Below are positions 1 to 5,114 of a stretch of DNA of 6,167 nt, in pieces. The notes beneath the pieces were generated by a model. That model made no database searches. It saw only the letters and a list, made by a program, of their open reading frames with translations, and was not told where the DNA came from. Location: positions 1 through 6,167 of the forward strand of contig CAIVYX010000288.1 of assembly GCA_903910245.1 (NCBI GenBank). Direction: 5' to 3'. How positions within the stretch are numbered: position 1 is the stretch's first letter; every line of letters begins with the position of its first letter. The translations under genes were made by a program, and so were the position numbers. This stretch comes from an uncultured Opitutia bacterium. GTDB lineage: Bacteria; Verrucomicrobiota; Verrucomicrobiia; Opitutales; UBA953.

Positions 1-2
1 CC

Positions 3-1568
3 TCGAAATCCAAGGGCCGCGTTTCCCTAGACGAACGCTTTTACCTATCCGCGGACGACTTCTTCCCCGCCAACGCTGGCCTCGGCCTGACGTATGACGA
101 CGTCTCCCTGGCGACCCGCTACTCGGAGGTCCTCCCCCGGATGACCCGCCTCGATTCGTCCCTCTCCGACTCCCTGACGCTATCCCTCCCGATCGTCTCG
201 TCCGACATGGATACGGTCACCGAGCACCGCATGGCCATCGCAATGGCGCTCAATGGTGGCCTTGGCCTCCTTCACTATAACATGACGGAAGTCGACCAGC
301 TGGCCGAGGTCCGCCGCGTGAAGAACCACATCCACGGCATGATCGGCGACCCCGCGGTCGTCTCGGCCGACGACACCATCGCCCAAGTCCTCGCCCGCAT
401 CGAACGCGACGGCCTGGCCTTCAGCACCTTCCCGGTCACGTCCTCCGACGGGACGTTACTCGGCCTCCTGCCTGGCAGCACGGTCAAGGAACGCCACGGC
501 CAGCGGAAGGTTGTCGCCGTCATGATCCCGCGCGACAAGGTCTTCACCGTGGCGGAGAAGGATCTCGGCAAGGACCCCATCGCTACCGCCGACCGTAAGT
601 TCTCCGAACACGTCGGCCAGAACAAGCTCCTTGTGGTCGACGCCAAGAACAAGCTGCGCGGCCTTTTCACCCTTAGCGACATCGAGCGCATCTCCGAAGA
701 ATCCCGCGCCCACGTCCGCCCGACCCGTGACGCCGATTTTCGTCTCCGTGTCGGCGTCGCGATCTCGGTCCCCCGCACCGCGGACGGCGAAATCGACCGC
801 GCCCGACTGCTCGCTCACGTGAGCGCCCTCATCGACGAAGGCGCGGATGCCCTCGCGATCTCCACCGCCCATGGCCACACCAAGGGCGTCGGCGATGCGC
901 TGCGCCTGCTGCGCAAGGCCCATAAGAATATCACGCTCATCGCCGGTAATGTCACCAGCGGCGAAGGCGTCGAATTTCTCGCCGCGGCGGGCGCGGATAC
1001 CGTCAAAATCGGCCAGGGCCCCGGCTCGATCTGCACCACCCGCATCGTCGCGGGCGTCGGCATCCCGCAACTCACCGCACTTTACGTCGCTTCCCGCGCC
1101 GCCGCCAAGAAAGGCGTCCGCATCCTCGCCGACGGCGGCATCACGAAGAGCGGCGACATCGTCAAGGCGCTCACGCTCGCCGACGCGGTCATCCTCGGCG
1201 GACTCCTTGCTGGCAGCCGCGAAGCCCCGGGCAAGCTGATGGAGATCAACGGCAAGACTTATAAGGAATACCGCGGCATGGGTTCGCACGAAGCCATGCG
1301 TAAGGGTTCCGCCGCCCGCTACGGACATTCCGCCAGCGGCAAGTTCAGCAAGGTCGCCGCCGAAGGCATCGAAGCGCTCAAGGAAGTTTCCGGCACGGTC
1401 GACCAAGTCCTTGGTACCCTCGCTGGTGGCGTCCAGAGTGGCCTTGGCTACCTCGGCGCAGCGAACCTCGCCGAACATCGTAAGCGCGCCCGCTATATCC
1501 GCGTGACTCCTGCCGGTCAGCGCGAAGCCGCCCCGCACGACGTCATCGAAATCAAGGCGGGCTCCTGA
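3..1568 (+). CDS. guaB: IMP dehydrogenase, 5'-truncated by the window edge
   Basis: It oxidises IMP to XMP with NAD+, the committed step of GMP synthesis in the cytosol. The frame is open from base 3 and 521 codons are visible without a start. The ATG at 141 is internal, because the conserved GLTYDDV and RYSEVLP motifs lie upstream at 84-140. Order of parts: N-terminal extension (3-83), first half of the barrel with MDTVTE (about 207-224), a Bateman module of two CBS domains (about 340-700), then the second half of the barrel. Catalytic loop GPGSICTTR has its Cys at 1032-1034. The flap YRGMGS (about 1269-1286) is followed by the Arg-Tyr pair at 1317-1322, which argues for IMP dehydrogenase over GMP reductase. 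Oddities: the Asp before the Ala-His-Gly-His motif is Ser (861-863), the phosphate-binding Gly-Ser is Gly-Gly (1197-1202), and the usual GRVPYKG after EGIE is altered. The family is certain. Normal activity is likely but the substitutions leave doubt. It probably heads or continues an operon with the next two genes. Confidence 0.93.
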   Translation, partial: SKSKGRVSLDERFYLSADDFFPANAGLGLTYDDVSLATRYSEVLPRMTRLDSSLSDSLTLSLPIVSSDMDTVTEHRMAIAMALNGGLGLLHYNMTEVDQLAEVRRVKNHIHGMIGDPAVVSADDTIAQVLARIERDGLAFSTFPVTSSDGTLLGLLPGSTVKERHGQRKVVAVMIPRDKVFTVAEKDLGKDPIATADRKFSEHVGQNKLLVVDAKNKLRGLFTLSDIERISEESRAHVRPTRDADFRLRVGVAISVPRTADGEIDRARLLAHVSALIDEGADALAISTAHGHTKGVGDALRLLRKAHKNITLIAGNVTSGEGVEFLAAAGADTVKIGQGPGSICTTRIVAGVGIPQLTALYVASRAAAKKGVRILADGGITKSGDIVKALTLADAVILGGLLAGSREAPGKLMEINGKTYKEYRGMGSHEAMRKGSAARYGHSASGKFSKVAAEGIEALKEVSGTVDQVLGTLAGGVQSGLGYLGAANLAEHRKRARYIRVTPAGQREAAPHDVIEIKAGS

Positions 1569-1576
1569 ACTTATCC

Positions 1577-2437
1577 ATGGCCACGTTTTTTCGAGGCTTC
1601 GTCCTCTTTCTTTTCGGCGCGATTGTCGGCGCCAGCGGCATCCTCTTCTTCACGCCGAGTTTCAACGTCGTCGTGAGCCGTAGCGGTTCCGCCCCCAACC
1701 CGATCATAGTCGCAGCTACTCCGGCGTCTGTCGTCGTCGCGGTCGTACCCGCGGCGACCAAGGTCGCCTCGCCGGTGGCGACGCCTGCCCCGACGCCCCT
1801 TGCGGCCGCCCCTGCGGCCGCCCCTGCCGCCGCCGAGCCGGCCATCGACTTCAAGTCTATCTCGGAATATTTGATCCTTTGGCCGACCGCGGTGACGGTG
1901 AAAACCGCGACCACGGTCCCAGTCCTGGTCGATGGCAAGAAAGTCCAGGACCTCGCGCTCGACGTCGGTACGGTGCTGCAGGTTTCTAAGGTCCTCGCCG
2001 ATGGCTCGCTTGAGGTACGAGCCAAGGGCGCCAAGTTCGAGATTAAGAGTGCCCTCACCGATTTTTCCGTCGAACTCGGCAAGCGTGTCTCCGAGCTCGT
2101 CGCTAAGGGCGTGAAGGTCGATTCGCCCTTCGCCGCCAGCCCAGTGGCGATGACTCCGACCGCTCCGGCGGACGTGACTCCGGCACCGATCGCTCCCGTG
2201 GTGGCTGCCATTGTTGCGAAGGGCCCGCTCACTCTCGCGCAGCGCGTCGATGTTCTTTTCGGAGTTAAGCCCGATGACTTGATGCCCGCCGCGCCCGCTA
2301 TCGTTACGCCGACCCCGGCGGTCGTGGCTCCGGCCGCGCCTGTCGTGGAAGCCGCCCCGGCGGCTCCGACCGCCGATGCGAAGGCCGCGGAAAAGGGTAA
2401 GGATCTCGACCGGAAGATAAATCAGCTCTTTAAGTGA
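1577..2437 (+). CDS. Unrecognised single-pass membrane protein, Ala/Pro/Val-rich with a small beta-rich domain
   Basis: I do not recognise a named family for this 286-residue protein. Residues about 8-25 form one hydrophobic helix with a G14-G18-G21 spacing, after a short start containing Arg6. It has no signal-peptidase or lipobox site I can see, so an uncleaved anchor with the rest outside the cytoplasm is likely. Residues 30-88 are an Ala/Pro/Val linker including AAAP repeats. Residues about 92-178 look folded: a Trp-Pro (102-103), alternating strands, DGSLEVRAKG (142-151) and a helix, reminiscent of a small SH3-like fold (inference only). A second Ala/Pro linker carries two related ten-residue motifs, LAQRVDVLFG (220-229) and LDRKINQLFK (277-286, the C-terminus). 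The gene begins 8 bases after guaB and ends 7 bases before the exonuclease gene, so co-transcription is likely. Codon use matches its neighbours. A cell-envelope role is possible, but no function can be assigned. Confidence 0.8.
   Translation: MATFFRGFVLFLFGAIVGASGILFFTPSFNVVVSRSGSAPNPIIVAATPASVVVAVVPAATKVASPVATPAPTPLAAAPAAAPAAAEPAIDFKSISEYLILWPTAVTVKTATTVPVLVDGKKVQDLALDVGTVLQVSKVLADGSLEVRAKGAKFEIKSALTDFSVELGKRVSELVAKGVKVDSPFAASPVAMTPTAPADVTPAPIAPVVAAIVAKGPLTLAQRVDVLFGVKPDDLMPAAPAIVTPTPAVVAPAAPVVEAAPAAPTADAKAAEKGKDLDRKINQLFK
1802..1825 (+). repeat. Two perfect tandem copies of a 12-base unit in an Ala/Pro linker
   Basis: The unit GCGGCCGCCCCT occurs at 1802-1813 and again at 1814-1825, and is followed by a degenerate third copy beginning GCCGCCGCC. 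It encodes the repeated Ala-Ala-Ala-Pro part of the anchored protein's first linker. Because the unit is 12 bases, gain or loss of a copy would stay in frame, so linker length may vary between strains (inference). Confidence 0.85.
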
Positions 2438-2444
2438 TCCGTCC

Positions 2445-3212
2445 GTGAGTCACGCGAAGATCTATTCCTGGAACGTCAACGGCGTCCGCTCGGCCCTCGG
2501 TAAGGGCCTTGCCGATTTCATCACGTCGGCCGACCCGGATGTGCTCTGCCTGCAGGAGACGAAGTGTGAGACCGCCGTCGCTTCCACGCTGGGCTTGGCC
2601 TATCCGCACCAGTTCTGGCACGAAGCCGAGAAGAAGGGCTATTCCGGTACCGCGGTGCTCTCGAAGACTGCCCCACTTTCCGTGGCCACCGATTTCCCGG
2701 GAGACCATCCGGCCGAAGGCCGCGTGGTCACCGCGGAATTCAAGGGCGTCTTCGTCGTCAGCGCCTACGTCCCTAATTCCCAGCGCGAACTCGAGCGCCT
2801 CGACTATCGTCTGCAGTGGGACGCCGACTTCCGTAAATACCTGTCCCGCCTCGCCAAGAAGAAGCCGGTCGTGGTCTGCGGTGATCTCAACGTCGCGCAT
2901 GCTGAGATCGACCTAGCCAATCCGTCCACGAACCGCCGCAATGCGGGCTTCACCGACGAAGAGCGCGAGTCGTTCAGCCAGTTGCTTTCCCAGCATGGCT
3001 TCGCGGACACCTTCCGCGCGGAGCATCCGGAACTAGCGAAGCGTTACAGCTGGTGGTCCTATCGCCCTGGCATCCGCGCCCGCAACATCGGCTGGCGCCT
3101 GGATTACTGCCTAACTTCTGACGGCCTCAAGTATTCGCAGGCGGACATCCACGACCAGGTCACCGGCTCGGATCACTGTCCGGTGTCGGTCCGCGTTCAG
3201 GCCGAGCTCTGA
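2445..3212 (+). CDS. xth: Exonuclease III / AP endonuclease (ExoA/APE1-like)
   Basis: This cytosolic, metal-dependent enzyme cuts DNA 5' of abasic sites and trims 3' ends in base-excision repair. The 255 residues cover the whole endonuclease/exonuclease/phosphatase fold, close to the usual length. Family residues visible: Asn10 in WNVNG, metal ligand Glu38 in LQETK, Tyr108 in AYVPNS, Asp147 and Asn149 in GDLNVAH, Asp220 in GWRLDY, and Asp243-His244 in GSDHCPV. NAGFTDEER (166-174) and GWRLDY place it nearer the ExoA/human APE1 branch than E. coli Xth. The start is GTG at 2445. It gives a natural N-terminus (SHAKIYSWNVNG), lies 7 bases after the previous stop, and no ATG fits better. No Shine-Dalgarno is visible. 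The last 16 bases overlap the convergent transporter gene. The link to guaB is probably operon position rather than a shared pathway. Confidence 0.96.
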   Translation: MSHAKIYSWNVNGVRSALGKGLADFITSADPDVLCLQETKCETAVASTLGLAYPHQFWHEAEKKGYSGTAVLSKTAPLSVATDFPGDHPAEGRVVTAEFKGVFVVSAYVPNSQRELERLDYRLQWDADFRKYLSRLAKKKPVVVCGDLNVAHAEIDLANPSTNRRNAGFTDEERESFSQLLSQHGFADTFRAEHPELAKRYSWWSYRPGIRARNIGWRLDYCLTSDGLKYSQADIHDQVTGSDHCPVSVRVQAEL

Positions 3213-4729
3213 TCCGCCGGCGCCGCTTCTCCGGTCAGTCGGCGCACCCACGGTACGAGTACGAGCAGTAGCACGGTCATGCCCCCGACGAGCAGAGCCT
3301 GCTGCCAGAAGAAGTTCGCCAGCGCCAGCGGGTCCTTGGCGTTGAATTCGCCGGCCACCACGCCCGCGAGCTTATTGCCGAGCGCGGTACCGAGGAACCA
3401 GATGCCCATGACGAGCCCAGTCAGTTTCACGGGCGCGAGCTTGGACATCGCGCTCAGGCCAACGGGGCTCAAGCAAAGTTCCCCGAGTGTCTGGAGGAAG
3501 TAGACGCCGACGAGCCACCAGGGGCTCACCTTGCCCGCGGCGGTGAGTTGGGCCGCCGGGACGAGTAGCGCGAAGGAAAGTCCGAGGAAGACGAGGCCCC
3601 AGAAGAACTTCATCGGGATCGAGGGTTGGCGCTCGCGGAGGCGGACCCAGAGCCAGGCGAACAGCGGGGCCAGCGCGATGACGAAGAGCGAGTTCACGGA
3701 CTGGAACCACGACGATGGGAAGGCGAAACCGAACAGCTCGTTTCGCGTGAGTTCATCCGCGAACAGCGTCAGCGACGAGCCGGCTTGCTCAAAGACCGCC
3801 CAGAACAGGATCGCGCAGATGAAGAAGACCAGAATCGCCGCAATGCGCCGACTGTCTTGATCCCGTTGCACGACGCCGAACCAGATCACGCCGACAAACG
3901 GCAGTGAGAAGACGATCGGATTGATCCAGGGGTAATGGTCCGACGCAATCATCACGCCGAGTAGCGCGGCCGTGCCCACCGCAACCATCACGAGCTTACT
4001 CCATGGTCGTGGTGCGGTCGCTTCGGGGGGATGGCCGATGTGCGAGAGCCAATGCCAGTGGCGTAAATAGACGCCCATGCCGATCGTCATGCCGACGCCG
4101 GCGGCGGCGAAGCCCCAGTGCCAGCTGTGCAGTGGGTCGAATCCCCAGCCGGTCAGCAACGTCTTAAACTGGTCGCTTTGCGCCAGCCACCCGACCGCCA
4201 ATGGTGCCGCGAAGGCTCCGAGGTTGATGCCCATATAGAAGAGCGAGAAGCCGGCGTCACGGCGCGTATCGCCATGAGAGTAGAGTCCGCCGACAAGCGT
4301 GCTGATGCTCGGCTTGAGCAGGCCCGTGCCCAGCGCGACGAGGATGAGTCCGGCGTAGAAGGTGGGCGTGGAATTGAACGCCAGCAGGTAGTGACCGGCG
4401 GTGATGATCAACCCGCCGATGAGCACCGCCCGCCTCGCCCCGATAAAGTTATCCGCGAGGTAGCCTCCCAAGATGCAGACCATGTAGCTCGCCATGGTGT
4501 AGTTCCCGTAGATCACCGCGGCTGATTTTTGGTCCATCCCCATCCCGCCCATCGCCAAGGGCGCGATCATGAAGAGCAGGAGGATCGCCCGCATGCCGTA
4601 GTAGGAGAACCGTTCCCACATCTCGGCGTAGAACAGCATGCTCAACCCCCGGGGGTGCCCGGCGATGCCCCCATGGTCGCGCTCGGTATGCTTGGCCGGC
4701 GATTCGACGTCTGGGGTCAGTTCGTGCAT
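3197..4729 (-). CDS. Proton-coupled di/tripeptide transporter, POT/PTR2 family (MFS)
   Basis: This inner-membrane symporter imports small peptides using the proton gradient. The 510 residues match bacterial POT length. Signatures: the ExxER proton-coupling motif at 36-40 (EMWER) followed by FSYYGMR; the MFS loop motif GGYLADNFIGARR (88-100); GTGLLKP (134-140) with the conserved Lys139; the PTR2 signature FYMGINLG (164-171); WAVFEQ (about 312-317) in the seventh core helix; and GELCLSPVGLS near the C-terminal helices. Hydrophobic segments fit 14 helices, including the extra pair between the two six-helix halves seen in bacterial POTs. The first 28 residues are polar with four His. The ATG at 4729 is preferred; Met31 is in frame but too close to helix 1. 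The gene is divergent from feoA and converges on xth with a 16-base overlap. Exact substrates cannot be read from sequence, so I give no symbol (dtpT-like proteins are the closest). Confidence 0.95.
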   Translation of the reverse strand: MHELTPDVESPAKHTERDHGGIAGHPRGLSMLFYAEMWERFSYYGMRAILLLFMIAPLAMGGMGMDQKSAAVIYGNYTMASYMVCILGGYLADNFIGARRAVLIGGLIITAGHYLLAFNSTPTFYAGLILVALGTGLLKPSISTLVGGLYSHGDTRRDAGFSLFYMGINLGAFAAPLAVGWLAQSDQFKTLLTGWGFDPLHSWHWGFAAAGVGMTIGMGVYLRHWHWLSHIGHPPEATAPRPWSKLVMVAVGTAALLGVMIASDHYPWINPIVFSLPFVGVIWFGVVQRDQDSRRIAAILVFFICAILFWAVFEQAGSSLTLFADELTRNELFGFAFPSSWFQSVNSLFVIALAPLFAWLWVRLRERQPSIPMKFFWGLVFLGLSFALLVPAAQLTAAGKVSPWWLVGVYFLQTLGELCLSPVGLSAMSKLAPVKLTGLVMGIWFLGTALGNKLAGVVAGEFNAKDPLALANFFWQQALLVGGMTVLLLVLVPWVRRLTGEAAPADQSSA

Positions 4730-4734
4730 TGGAA

Positions 4735-4765
4735 GGGGTTATAAGCGGGGAATGGGGGGAGGGGG
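4735..4765 (+). other. Four-run G tract, possible G-quadruplex at the transporter start
   Basis: The + strand carries G runs at 4735-4738, 4747-4750, 4754-4759 and 4761-4765, with loops of 8, 3 and 1 bases. This meets the usual sequence pattern for an intramolecular quadruplex. It ends 6 bases from the transporter start codon and lies on the template strand for that gene. The first loop contains TATAAC read on the - strand (4743-4738), a possible -10 element without a good -35. Folding is inferred, not shown. Confidence 0.4.
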
Positions 4766-4804
4766 AGCCGGTAATGCAATTGGGCGCCCTCGAGATGGTC
4801 GGCG

Positions 4805-4832
4805 TTGACAAAGGGGGCCTAAGGCCTAGTTT
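4805..4832 (+). promoter_or_regulatory. Probable feoA promoter (-35 and -10)
   Basis: A perfect TTGACA at 4805-4810 is followed after 16 bases by TAGTTT (4827-4832), a weak -10. AGTTTT at 17 bases is a poorer alternative. The spacer holds the 11-base palindrome GGCCTAAGGCC (4816-4826), also readable as two GGCCTA copies. Transcription would start near 4839-4840, inside the Fur-like site, leaving a leader of only about 14 bases before the feoA ATG. The -35 is strong evidence; the -10 is not. Confidence 0.5.
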
Positions 4833-4857
4833 TGAGACTCATTCTCAATTAGAATGA
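4832..4857 (+). promoter_or_regulatory. Fur-box-like operator, two overlapping palindromes
   Basis: The first palindrome is TTGAGACTCATTCTCAA (4832-4848), with perfect six-base arms. Its core TGAGACT-C-ATTCTCA (4833-4847) differs at one base from a symmetric 7-1-7 Fur site TGAGAATnATTCTCA. A second palindrome, TCATTCTCAATTAGAATGA (4839-4857), has one mismatched pair and is centred 8 bases further on. The pair lies over the predicted transcription start and the feoA start codon, the right place for iron-dependent repression of ferrous uptake. A different metal regulator (DtxR/MntR type) is possible but fits the half-sites less well. Confidence 0.65.
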
Positions 4858-5114
4858 CTCCGCTTTCCCAACTTCTACCCGGCCAATTTGGCAAGCTGGC
4901 CTCGCTCAATCCCGAGCGCGGGGTGGATCAGCGTCTGATGGCTCTCGGGCTACTCCCGGGCATGGTGCTGAAGCTCGTCCGCCGGGCGCCGCTCGGTGAT
5001 CCCCTTGCCATCGAGTTCGGCGGCCAAGTCATCAGCCTCCGCCTTGCCGAGGCCGAAAACCTAATCGTTGATGTCTCCGCTGACTGTCCCATCCAACGAC
5101 CGCGCCGGCCATGA
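4854..5114 (+). CDS. feoA: Ferrous iron transport accessory protein FeoA
   Basis: A small cytosolic SH3-like protein needed for, or modulating, Fe2+ uptake by FeoB. The 86 residues are of typical length (about 75-90). Family features: an opening LSQLLPGQFGKL, the RLMALGLLPG turn (27-36), and RRAPLGDPL (43-51), followed by strands ending in the VISLRL segment (59-64). The ATG at 4854 gives the normal FeoA N-terminus, although no Shine-Dalgarno precedes it. The start codon sits inside the second Fur-like palindrome. The stop overlaps the feoB start as ATGA, so the two are probably translationally coupled. Iron repression is predicted from the operator. Confidence 0.95.
   Translation: MTPLSQLLPGQFGKLASLNPERGVDQRLMALGLLPGMVLKLVRRAPLGDPLAIEFGGQVISLRLAEAENLIVDVSADCPIQRPRRP

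Noticed and set aside
812..825. A perfect 14-base palindrome, CGCTCACGTGAGCG
   Set aside because: It lies inside guaB coding sequence, occurs once and has no second copy or associated promoter. Chance in GC-rich DNA is the simplest explanation.
456..1538. A 360-codon open frame on the - strand across guaB
   Set aside because: It mirrors a strongly supported IMP dehydrogenase frame. It is rich in Ala, Gly, Asp and Arg with no recognisable domain, as expected when GC-rich codons remove stops from the opposite strand.
3220..3245. A possible terminator hairpin (GCGCCG ... CGGCGC) after xth
   Set aside because: The stem is only six pairs with a 14-base loop, no T-run follows, and it is entirely inside the transporter coding sequence.
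4738..4743. TATAAC on the - strand as the transporter -10 element
   Set aside because: The match is good, but no -35-like hexamer exists 15-19 bases upstream because that stretch is a C run on the - strand. I kept it only as a possibility in the G-tract entry.
4449..4811. A 120-codon - strand frame crossing the transporter 5' end and the intergenic region
   Set aside because: It overlaps the well-supported ExxER region of the transporter in another frame and shows no domain of its own.
4832..4855. Alternative feoA promoter with TTGAGA and TAGAAT
   Set aside because: Both hexamers match consensus well, but the spacer is only 12 bases, and transcription would start after the feoA ATG.
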